This document shows positions 14,801 through 26,400 of a stretch of 64,000 nucleotides of DNA, piece by piece. The notes beneath the pieces are model-generated. The model worked only from the letters and a program-made list of their open reading frames with translations, ran no database searches and was not told the DNA's origin. The position numbers and the translations under genes are program-made. The DNA comes from Chromobotia macracanthus (lineage: Eukaryota; Chordata; Actinopteri; Cypriniformes; Botiidae), in NCBI GenBank assembly GCA_036877525.1, contig JAZGTH010000005.1:4296001-4360000 (forward strand), written 5' to 3'. How positions within the stretch are numbered: position 1 is the first letter of the stretch; every line of letters begins with the position of its first letter.

Positions 14801-17800
14801 ACATAGTTCATCAAGAACCCAATTTATCTACACAAGCTATCAGTGAGGAAAATAAAGGATTTTGTATATCAGGCAAACAATGAAAAACAACAGGAAACAA
14901 GATGCTGAATAGATAGCTGTCATGTTGACAAGAATATAGAGAGTACAGGCAACATACCAATACTTTTTAAATTCAAATGGCGTAAACCTTAATTAATATA
15001 CATCACAGGAAAGAAGTATATGTCCATGTCAACTTGAAGACTTGAGCAGAACTTCTACACAGCTAATAGTAAGTGATGGCTGGGGTGACATTAATTGCAA
15101 CATCAAGGCAGCTAAGTTACTTGTTTTCCAAGTTTTCTGTTTAACAGATTTAGGAGTGATGGGCTTGTTTACTTTATTAAACTGCTGTTGTGCTGAGTTC
15201 CACTTTTTCTGATCAAATTTTGGCTGTTTCATTGCAGTAGTTTTTCCATTAACATCAAGTATTGGCTCAACAAAACTAATTGCAAATCTTTTAAAATGTA
15301 TCTGAAAAGCTTTTTTTAAAAGAAATAACTCCAGCCTACGTTTGCATGTGCAGAATCTATATACTGCCAAATGCCAAAAATGATGTAAAACACAACATGA
15401 AACAAACATGATAAACAATTTGTTACATTATTGTTATATGTCCTGTGCTAATTTAGCAAGTGACAGTTACTCTCTGTAAGTGGCACTGGAAATAAAATAA
15501 ATGTTTTTTTGCTAGTTTAATCCAGTTTTGTGTAAAAATGTGTAAAAATGGCTGATATGATAAATATGGCTGATAAAATGGCTAAACAATGAGTCAAGAA
15601 ATGTTACATTTCACGGTTCATATTTATTTTGGTTAATTAAAGCTCATTGAGCACATTGCATTGTGGGATACAGTAATGATCACACTGTGATCTGTTGTAT
15701 AGCCCATTGCACATTTTGGCAAAAGTAGCAGGTCACCTTGGCACATAAAGTATATACTCTATAATGCAGCAAAACAGTAATAATAGTATGTTATTATGTT
15801 AATATATTTGTAATACTGTAATGTGCATAAAGTCTCCATAAAGTGTGCTGCATGCTGTTTCAGGTCTCAAAATATTTGCCAGCTGTCCTTTACTGGAGCT
15901 GGTTAAAGTGTTTTTAATTATGCACATTCAAGAATTCACTTTAAACACACAATTATGTGCCGTTTTGTGTAATCATGTTCAATTAATTAATTTGCTGCAT
16001 ATTGAACAATTTAGGAAAAATCTGACCAAGTCATTACATCTAATTAACATTTAAACTGATCTGTCACTTCTGTAGAGAACTACTTAATTAGAGACAAATT
16101 GGACGAAGGACTTTAAAGAGATCATTCAAGTGATCTAAAAGGAAGAACAGAGAGAGAAACCCTCTTCAAAAAATCAGTTTCTGCACAAGCAATGTAGAAT
16201 CATGCAACAGAAATACAAGTTACAATTATATTGGTAGTGGACCTAAGGAAAGCATGCTACAGTACAACCATAATAATAATGCACTCTAAAAATAGAAATA
16301 TGTTACAGTTAAATATGATTTATGCAATGTCTAAGACACAATTACAACCTTCTATCATGCATGATAAATAATGAATAATACATTGGCTACAATAATTAGT
16401 AGGTGACAATGCTGAGAGACGGGGTGGGGTTCACAGAACGCATTCATGCTTACTAATGCCGTAATTGTCGGTGAAGAATTTTGAAGAGGTTGACTCTCTG
16501 CTGTTGACTTTTGAAATGGCTTGGTCAGCAATTTTCCAAAGTTTTGACTTCCAAAGGTAAACTAAAAGTTATTTCCATACAGTATTGTTTGTAATGTGTA
16601 TGGTGTGTGGGTGATATGGTATGAAATGGTCTGAAAAAAATGGCTGCTAAATAAATAGAAAGTTGTTGTTAAATGATAAATGATTACTTCTTTAAAGCAT
16701 GTGACGCCCATAGTCATTTTAATATTGCATACAAGGCTGTTGTTAGGGGTAATTCAGTAGGATAATCAAACAGTAGAGTTGGGACTTGCCAGTTGAAGTC
16801 TTTAAGCTGCCTTTGACATTCTAGTATAAGGTGAGCAAGAATTCTGTCTATTCCATAATCTATTCTTGTCATTCATGTCACTCATGAAATCACTTCACCC
16901 GTGTGGTTGCCATGGTTACCAGCTCTGAACATAGAACATGTTAATAGTTGTCACCTTAACACAGCCAATTTTCCAACAATATTACCTCATTTTCCTTTCA
17001 CTGGACTTATATACTCATAAAATTAAAAAAAATAAACACATAAATTATCTTGTCAGTGTTATCTAATCAGTGTAATCTTGTGAAATGTCTGACAAAGAGA
17101 AAGTCATTTTGAATAATAGTATATACTACAGTACATGTACAATAACAGTACATGATACTGTTTATAGACATTGTAGCACAGTATTTAACATTTGCCTAGA
17201 TGTTTAGTCACCCTAGTCTAAACCACTGGTTACAATCAAATGTGTCAGTTAATATTGTCTTGATGTTGGGACAGATGATTTGACAGAGGTGAGGCATAGT
17301 GTGATAACAGGAAAATCTTTTCCAATGACAAATCTTTTGGATGACACAAGACAAGAAAACTTCAACCTTGTTGCATCTGTATTAGTTTGAAAAATGTATC
17401 CACGTTTTCTTTGATCAAGTTTATTGGTTCAATTTATGTTCCAACTCAAGTCATAAATACAAACTGTATACATTAAGTATAATAAATTTAATATAGACAG
17501 CTGACATATTTCTTTGCATCAATAAATTTCTCTCTACAACCACGTATGTATTGCATAGAATGTGCGAGGCTTTTTATCATTAATATTACCTCAAAAAAAG
17601 AAAAAGCTTTTTAGAAAATAAATAATTAAAAGGAGTTTTCAGTCAAACAAAATATGTCAAACAAAAGGTTTATTATGTCAAAGTGGCAACATAAAAATGT
17701 TTGAATGTGTGATTGACCATATAATCATATTTAAAAAAACGCTGGCAAACCAAAAAATGTGAGCCCTGTGTTTACCCCAAGGCATTTAGTATTTTAATAT

Positions 17801-18714
17801 TAGCCGTTTACTTAAAGTCCCGATTTTATTTACACAAATGTTTACATGAGAGAGACTCACCCAGTATATTTGTCACACACTGAAAGCTAACTTATACTTG
17901 AGCTGATGTGTATTTTTATTATCAAAAAATATATGAAACATTTTGTGCTCCTCATACAAAATTGTACATACACGTCGTTGAGAAGTAACTTTTTTTTGGG
18001 AGAGGAAATTAAATGCTTAACCTTTTCCTGAACACTCAAAATGGCTGTAGAGAAAATGTTTATTTAGCACAAAAATCAATTCATCAAATAGGATAGTAAT
18101 GGGCACATCAAACAACAAATGTATTCATCCTAGTCCTGGTTTTAGCTGAGCTGTTCAAAACAGGGAGATACAATATGAATCATTTGTTATAAAACTAATA
18201 CATGTAATGTTTTTGCTTTCTGCGGCAATGTCACATCATTAAACTAAAACAAAAAAGTTGCCGTGTCTGTCCTTGACTTCCCTTTGAGTCATGCAAGAAT
18301 CACAATTTCAATCAAGTACTTTACACACACACACCATATGATAAAGTTTCAATTTCAAAAGAAAAAGATATGATTAAGCCCTTCTGTAATGCTGTGCTGT
18401 GCCCTACAGATTTCTCAGTGTCTTGTCTACTTTCACTACTCACAGCATTTAGTATGTTAATAGGATGCCAACAATTGCTAGCTTTATAATGCAATGATCA
18501 CAGCTGTCATTCCTCATAGCTTCAAATTTAGTGGGCCAGTGCTAATGAGTTACAGTGAGAATCCCATTAGTTATATCAAGGGTTTTTTTCTTATTTTAAT
18601 GGGATATTACCTATTGGAGTGTGAAATTATTGTAATTATACAGGAGAAAAGATTCACAAGTGCCTCACACAGTCTAATAGGACCACTTTAGTTTTTTTAT
18701 TTTTGCAAACATAC

Positions 18715-18842
18715 AGTGGGGTCCAAAGTCTGAGTCCAATAGTAAAAATGCTTCTATTTTGCTGATTTCAGGGAAAAAACAATAATGAAATCAATTATTA
18801 ACATAGATTATCTGGTTTGTGGAAAACCAGATAATCTATGTT
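18715..18842 (+). mobile_element. Tc1-like terminus with adjacent perfect hairpin
   Basis: ACAGTGGGGTCCAAAGTCTG is the type of end carried by Tc1/mariner-derived elements in fish. Eighty-five bases on, 18800-18842 is a perfect hairpin with two 19-base arms (AACATAGATTATCTGGTTT and its complement) and a 5-base loop. The other end of the element was not found. Confidence 0.5.
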
Positions 18843-19722
18843 ATTCCTGTATGATTTGATAATGTTCCAAAGAAACATCTTCTGTGTTTAAATAAAAGCA
18901 ACAAAATCTGATTTGTGGTACAATGGAGTTGACATGGTGATTCACACAATTTTGATTAGTGACCTAAAATGAGTGCAGAATGTTCCAAAACTTTAATTCA
19001 GCTTTCCGTTTCTCCATTAGATTATTTGACAGATGGTAAAATCAATTACAATCAGACTCATTTCACAAGTCTCACACAATGCCAACCAATTCCTCCTTAT
19101 CATGGGAATTGTCATCTTTCAATTCCTACATTAAATCTCATGACAAAATGTTAGCTTTACTTTTTGGTTTGTTTGTCACTGATTTTCGTAGCACATTTTA
19201 ACCGTACAGATTACAGATTTTTTGTTGAAAGTTTTGAGATGAAAACTTTCAGATGAAAGTTTTATTAGGCTTTAAAACACACACACAAACACAAAGAAAA
19301 TGTTTATCCCAAACTTAATGTATTTTCATTCAATTCCAACCCAGAAACAAATAGGAGAACAAAACTTTAAATCTAAATCAAAGATTATGTTCTTTTCTTC
19401 ATTTCAAATTAAACCAATTATTCAGCAACATAACAAGTGAGTTAATCTGCTTGTAACTGGGTAAAAGTATATTTGAGGGAGCAAAAGGCAAGTAACTCAA
19501 ATGAATCCAAGTCTCCTGGTCTAAATAAAAGTCAGTGGGGTGTGCTTCTTGCCACGAGTGCATTGAATTAAGGCACAGGCACTGTTCTCCTTTTTGAACA
19601 GAGTGGGTGCACAGGTTCGATCCCAATGCAAGCACAGTTTAGATACAGGTGATCACCATCATGGTAGGTTACCCATTTATAGAAATATCTGATTGGCATG
19701 TGGTGTGGAAAATGGCTGTAGG

Positions 19723-19830
19723 CCTGTTCCCATAGCTCAGCTGGTAGAGCGTGGTTCCTAGTGATGCCAATGATTTGAATCTGCTGAAAATCACTTTGGA
19801 TTAAAGTGTCCTGCCAGATAAATGTAGGAT
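19723..19830 (+). mobile_element. tRNA-derived SINE copy downstream of sgcd
   Basis: It has a clear A box (TAGCTCAGCTGGTAGAGC), a decayed B box (ATTTGAATCTGC) and the tail CTTTGGATTAAAGTGTCCTG. It starts on the opposite strand to sgcd and lies about 125 bp beyond the polyadenylation signal. Confidence 0.75.
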
Positions 19831-19934
19831 GGTGTGATTTCACAGACTTGAAGAATAATACAATGTGATATGCTGTTACATACAGTAATGACTTCAGAAA
19901 AGAAGAGAAATGTAACATTTATGTAAAGTACAGA

Positions 19935-20266
19935 GGCTAAATTGTCCACAGTCTTTATTGAAATGGCTGCAAAAATAGATTCTGACTGAAAAACAGAACA
20001 TTAAAAAGAGAAAATGCAAGGTATGAATCTGATTGGACATTGTCATCATGTGTTGAATTGTATTCTGGTGATCACCTTAAAAGTTTCTGGTTCAAATGTT
20101 GCTTTATGAACAGAGTGAACGTCACTCCGAAGTATTGTCACAAATCTTGAGAAAATCCTTTTTCAGTTCTGGTCGAATGTTATTGTTCAAGAGGAACATA
20201 TTCTTTGTATGTGCAAGTGTATGGACGTGTGTGTGTGTATATGTGAGTAGGTGAGCTTGTGAGTAT
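19935..20266 (-). other. sgcd: probable sgcd 3' untranslated region
   Basis: Downstream of the TAA, the minus strand runs about 310 nt to a canonical AATAAA at 19954-19959. The region carries a short TG/CA run near 20226-20247. The end near 19935 is an estimate, 10-30 nt past the signal. Longer forms cannot be excluded; another AATAAA lies near 19260. Confidence 0.55.
19954..19959 (-). promoter_or_regulatory. sgcd: polyadenylation signal AATAAA for sgcd
   Basis: TTTATT on the plus strand reads AATAAA in the direction of sgcd, 308 nt past the stop codon. It is the first canonical hexamer I find after the stop. Whether it is the one used is inference. Confidence 0.55.
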
Positions 20267-20440
20267 TTAGAGGCATACGTTGTTGCTGATCTGGCAAGTC
20301 GAGCCAGTTCCTGCTTGTGATAAGAAGAGTTTTCCATTGGGACAGACACACACCTCAAACACAGTCTGTCTAGTTCCAGAGGGGGAGGCCTTTCCCTCAG
20401 GCAGGCGTAGGAGCTTGATTTTCCTGGCATCCAAGCTGAT
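20267..20440 (-). CDS. sgcd: sgcd last coding exon: C-terminal cysteine cluster (residues 232-288) and stop
   Basis: The exon begins after the acceptor TTTCTAG and runs 57 codons to TAA at 20267-20269. It encodes ISLDARKIKLLRLPEGKASP, then SGTRQTVFEVCVCPNGKLFL and SQAGTGSTCQISNNVCL. The cysteines at 262, 264, 280 and 287 form the EGF-like cluster that closes every gamma/delta/zeta sarcoglycan and is needed for complex assembly in mammals. Ending at VCL fits delta or gamma; zeta extends slightly further. An open frame in a different register over the same DNA is a shadow. Confidence 0.95.
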   Translation of the reverse strand: MSLDARKIKLLRLPEGKASPSGTRQTVFEVCVCPNGKLFLSQAGTGSTCQISNNVCL

Positions 20441-23400
20441 CTAGAAAGAGAAGGAAGGAGAATCTGAAATGTGTTTCATCATTTCACATTATAGTTTCCC
20501 TAGCTAGACAATATACTTTGAATAATTCTATATAATGTCAGAGATACGCTCTGCTCTAAGACCGCTAGAGCTAGAGACAGTGCCAACATACACTGCCAAC
20601 ACAGACGCAAAGGCTTTTGTTAAAGAAGGCTACTTAATTATGCTGCCTAAAATACTTTCTTGATGTCAAATTCCAAGACAGAATTGAATGTACTTTTCAC
20701 AAAGAAGGGCCATCTAAAAATGTTCTAAGACGGGGCTTGTTAAAGAAATAAAACCAATGTAGTTTTCAGAGTGTAAAAAAAAAGTTGTTTCTAACTACAT
20801 TTACTATTGTTTAAATTGTTAATTGATTACTTTTTTAAATAAATTAAAGTAAAATAAAGTAATATTTGTATGCTTATCGGAGTATCAGATTGTTAGCTTA
20901 ACGACATGCTAATATGGAAATATACTAGAATCAATTGTATTGCCTTCCCTATGATGCACACTACAGTATTTACAGTATGCAGTGCACAAAGATGCTACTT
21001 AGACCATCAGTCACTTGCACAGGATTTATTATGGCTATGATGTTGCCTTGAAGGTAGCTATCTGCAGGTACTATATATGTAGGCAGCAAGGCAGCTCATT
21101 AGATTTTGGAACACAACCTTTTAGTTTTACCATCTAAAGAAAATTCTGTTAACCGAAGGTCCATCAAACCAACATTTTTATTTCATTGAGCAAAATATCC
21201 CATCTGCAACAGTGTTCATAAAGTCCCCAAACCTCCAACATCCAACCAATCATAACAGCTTCAGTGACATAAGCACTCCAGTTAGTCTCAGTTAGACAGA
21301 ACTGTAGCTCTTTGCCCGGGCTGAACCTGTCTCATTTTTCACTTAATATTTTTCATGGGACTCTTGAGAAAGCATGTATTACCAAGGCTGGGAGAGGAGC
21401 TTGTCAGGGTATGAAAAGGTATGAGGAGTCATTACTGACAGCCTCAAGGAAATATTCCCATCAAATGACCTGAAACACTTTTTAAGCAGGGGTCTCAGCT
21501 GACTTCCCTAGACATCTGCTACAGAGCAAATCTGAGTGAGGGAGGGCTTCTTTTACTCTAAGGCGGCTGAGGTGGCTAATGTGCACACCTCTAGGCTACT
21601 TGTGGCAAAATTGTCAAGGGGGCTCTGTGGACCGGAGGAGGTGTCTGCTGCTCCTGGTGAAGTAAGAAGGACAAATGAAAGTGCTCAGGGATATTGGATC
21701 AGAGTATGAGACAGTAAAGTGAAAGTCAGGAAAGCATAACCTAAAGTTCTCATACAAGCCAAATGCCTCAGTTCCCCAATTTAATATAAACCACTGGCAA
21801 AACCTAATGTTAGTGTTTTAGATGAAGACTTTGGAGTTAGAACTTCCACTATATTTCAGCATGTTGCTGAATATATAATAATGGTTTTATTAATTTAAAA
21901 ACATATGGTGGTAATTTAAAATGCATTATGCTTTCTTTCCTTCCAAATGTGCCTGATCATCACATCACTTATCACAGCATAACCAGTCTGTGTATGTTTA
22001 ATCACTGATATTTAAGTGAAATAACTGTCATTGATGCACTGCAGAATAAGCATTTAGTTAGATTTTCTGCTTCCCTCTGAAGATGAGCAGGGGACATCTG
22101 GATGTAGATGGAGAACGTGTTGTGATGACAAGTAATAGCAGATGGAGGTGTCACAACACAGAGTAGATTAACTACAGCATCAGGCCCATTGGCATGAACA
22201 GCATTAGGGCAGAATGAAGAACCGTTACCTCTCCGTCTTTTGACTCCAGGCGCAAATCACTCCTGCAGGTCACTTGGAAATCACCTGCGTCAGCTTCTAT
22301 CTTTACACCTTTAGGGGCCTCCATGTATAGTGAACGTGTGGGAGACTCCAGTCTAAGCATAAGAAGATATATGGCAAATTGTAATATCTCTCCAGTTATG
22401 ACCATCTTCAAATCAGAAGAAAATAACCCACAAGACTAAATTAATGGTTTCATTTTGTTACAGCAATGAGGCAGATGAGAATTTCTTTTGTGCTTCAAAG
22501 TGGACGTGACTTGGCAAAGAAAACGATTTCCTGCAGACAAGGTAATTTATGCCATCTTTTTTATGCCATATGTAATTGGAAAGATTTTTGAGAATATCCA
22601 GAGAATGTGATGTGAGAGGAGAAATTTAGAACATTCAGTTACTGAGATGTTCCAAACTGAGAAGTGTTCCAAATATTGAAGCATTGTGAATGATATAAGG
22701 ATGACCAGGGCTAGTTGTCCCACACGTCAATATCTATATACATACACAGGTTCAGTTCTTGACTATAAAAACATGATGATATTGCATGATAACATTAAAT
22801 GTGACACTTTTGAAATAGCAGTTACACTCACTATATCCTGTAAGATTAAGTAATAGAGCAATTAAAATAGCACAGACTCACCCCAAAATATGTATGGCCA
22901 CATAAAAAGATAATATACAAACAAAACTTCCATATTTTAAATGCTGGAAACTAAAATAAAATTAAATTGAAATAAACCATACAATAAAATTATATATACT
23001 TTTTTGCAAAAGTCTGCTTGTAAGCAAAACTCACATTATCAAAGACAGCGATTTGTTATAGTTAATGATTCATGAATACAGGGCAGCTCGATTAGCATTT
23101 TTGTAGGAGGAAAGAATCTAAAGTGCGGAACAGTGTGAATCTAAGCAGGGCCAATCTGATGCAAATTAGCAGTAATAATAGGCCAAGATGAGGGAACTTA
23201 CAGCTGCTCAGAGGAGATTTAAAATCATTTTACGGCAACAGTAGCCTGGATGGACATCCTGAAAGAGGCGTTAGACTGTTACGCCTTGTGAAGTGGGAGA
23301 TAATTTGGATTTTAAATGAAACAAATAGGAGTAAAATTAGAATCATTAGCTTGATCAAACATGAAAGTGTCCTTCATTACTCTGAACCCTGCATTCATCT

Positions 23401-26400
23401 TTTTTAAATTTCAAACCGAGCATCTGCAAGATATCGCCATTCACAGCAAAGTGAAACAGCAGCACAGGTGCTGTTAAAAGGCAAATGTAAACACATTAGA
23501 TAACACTTGTTTGTGCATTGCAGTGGCACCTACCAAGTATGAAAGGGAGTTGACTAATTGGTTGCAAAAATAAAAACAAAGGAAAAATCTAATTTACCCC
23601 CTCTTGAGTCTGAGAGAACTAATAGGATAGAGCACAGGGAGTCTCTTGAAATGTCTGTATCAAATATAGACAGCCAAATAAATAAATAACAAAATAAATA
23701 ATAAAATAAACAATTTTTTACTTAAGATGTTATACTGATAATATAATAATGTATTAAACTACAAAATGCCAGACAGAAGCATTTTCACTAGTGGTTGTTG
23801 TATTTCTGAAAGTTAGTCTTAGAAATAGAAACACTTCCTTAAATTACAACACAATTACAAGCACATTCATTTTTTAAAAGTGACAGAAAGAAAATAGGAA
23901 GATCATGGTGTAAATTTATGCACATTTTTATGGAATATTACCTTCTGTATATGTGTTAATGGCTGCTAGCAGCATTGCTTATAGCCATAATAGCCCTTCA
24001 TTATGTGACACATCAATTACTATGGATATCAGTCAGAATGTGCTTCTATCAGACCTTTTCAAACCAGAGCACCTTGTACCAAAACACACATCATAATGAT
24101 ATGGAGAGAGATGAACAGATGCCTTCACAAATTTCAGCAGTGTAACCAATTTCCACATATTTTACTTTTTTCTAACCTTGCACCCTTACCTATGACTATT
24201 TCAAGCTTGCGGATACAATTCAAGCACACCATAGGCTTAAGTCGATTATTTGCAGTTTGTTTATTCGTCTGTAATGAAAGGACCCAAAAGCGACTGTGAC
24301 CTGAGCATGACGCACAGCATCTGCCCAATTACTCTCATAAATACAGGATGCAATGGGGGCTTGGTGAGACAACACTGGACTCTTTTCAGCTTGGAATGGA
24401 GCAGTAACTGGTGATCATGACCTGCGATGGCCACAACCAAATGCAAAGCTTTAATAATACCCACCCTGTAAGCTGCAGAACTAGAATAGATATGGCTGTT
24501 GAACAGAAAAGATAAGATATAGTGTAGAAGCCCTCGTTAAATTACATGCACACTATAAAATGTACTTTATGGCCTATTGTCTCACTGAATACCCCTTTCT
24601 CCATTTCTTCTCACTGTCTTCCCTTCTTTTATGGACTGCAAATTTTTCATGCTGGTTCAGTCAGTCTGTAGCTGTCACAGTTCAGTGTCTCAAACCTGTA
24701 ATAATTTCTCCTTTTTTGCATTATGTAATAATGTATAATAAACCGTAAAAACCCGCAATGAAAACTTAGCATTACAAGGACAAAAATGTTGCGTGCAAAC
24801 AGCAGCAGAAGTCCAAATTATTACCTGCCAAGCTTTTCAGTTTGAATTTCAGAAAGATTGAATTTTACTTATGCCTGAATGGTACAGTATGTGTATGCAA
24901 AGAAACAGAAAGACAAAAGGTCAAAATGTCACATTCAGACATCTAGCCTATTTGTTAATGAAAAGACGGGAATATGAAAAACACCATATCTGAGAAAAAA
25001 TAACAGTTGTATTGAGTCAACCATCAGTCAAAATACACAATGTATATAATCAAAATTTGCTGATGACAGGGGGCTTTTTACTCAAAGGCTACAGAAATAA
25101 CATCTTATAGAGAGACCAATTCTGTGCCATCTGTGGAGATTAAAAGGGTCTAAATCAATTTTTAGCCATTCTTTAACCTCAAACCCTTTGCAGACGTCAA
25201 CTACACAGCTTCCCTCCAAAACTTCAACCTGCAAAGACATGTTAGCAAACTTAAACTCAAAAGGGTCAACGTTTGGATGGTTAGCATGGTGCAGTCAGCC
25301 CCTGCTGGCACTGATACTGTAACTACAGTGTCTGGTCAAAACATATTTCTCAAAAGACACATATTAAAATGGATTTTACAAAAGTAAAATCCATGCACTT
25401 CTAATGAAACAAACCTTTAGAATGCAACATACAACTTTAACATACAAAAAATATCAGTGACAGATATCTGTCAGGTAGCAGGCCCATTTTATAAGTAGCA
25501 TTCCAGAACTCATTAATCTTAGTATGACTATACTATATATAGAACTATATATTTTCTGATAGGTATCTGACATCTTCCTCAGATGTAAAGAAAAGTTTTA
25601 TGCATTACAATTAAATTCTATTTCACATGTTTCACATTTAATTTTGAAACATTTTCTCCTAGACTAGGTAAATACACACTTCCCTTGACTAGTGTACAGG
25701 AGGAAGTCACTCTGTGTCACCAGTTTCCCCTCACTTTGAGTGATTGCTGTCAATGTGCCGTCCTTGTCTGTCACAGGAAACTTGATAACCCACAACACCT
25801 ATCTGTGGTGGTGGCCTCACTTTTGCTTGCTCCATCAGCAAAACAGACAGCAATGAGACAGTATGTGTGTGTGTGTGGATGGTTCTGGAGGAGCTGGTTC
25901 CCCACAGGCCCTTTAATGCTCATTATTTTCTGCTAAATGTGCATTCCCTGCCATATCTGACCCTCTTGCCAACAGTCTCCTCCTCATGTTTGCCTTCTGC
26001 TTGGGGTATTGGCATTGCGCTTCACATGTTTGTTTTAGTTAATGAGAATTTACTGTAATTAGATTTTGATGAGCATCCGGGCATCGATCAGCACAGGAAG
26101 AGTGCCTGTGCAGTGGAGGGAGGTGCCAGCTACATGCGTATTGATCTTTTGTCTGCGTGCATGCAACATTTCTTACTGCTTGGATCTGGTGTTCGTCCTA
26201 ATGATCAGTTTTACCTCTGGTGAAAGCGTACTTTAGCATGCCAACATTTTATCTAAACTGGCCTTGAACGCTACATAGAGAGCACATATTTTGTTGTGAC
26301 ATTTGGAGCAGACAAAAGAAAGAAAATAACACTTGAATTGCATGTAATTGGTCAAAGCTTTCAGAACAAACAGGGAGAACGATTATCCTTTCGAGAGCGT

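Larger units (their letters stand above)
1..19934. other. 3' flanking DNA of sgcd without a supported gene
   Basis: The open frames here are all short and have no recognisable product or plausible splice signals. Identified contents are SINE copies (3.0, 14.7, 19.7 kb), a long-inverted-repeat MITE (7.5 kb) and a solo end of the same family (5.7 kb), and a Tc1-like terminus with a perfect hairpin (18.7-18.8 kb). The remainder is unannotated AT-rich sequence. A few more GC-balanced blocks (about 2.4-2.7, 4.2-4.45, 7.1-7.35 and 12.2-12.4 kb) might be conserved non-coding DNA. Confidence 0.6.

Noticed and set aside
19730..19800. Possible tRNA gene (TAGCTCAGCTGGTAGAGC)
   Set aside because: Only the A box is tRNA-like; there is no acceptor stem or anticodon arm, and a SINE tail follows.
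20122..20430. 102-codon minus-strand frame over the last sgcd exon
   Set aside because: It is in the wrong register; the true frame begins at the acceptor at 20440 and ends at TAA 20267-20269.
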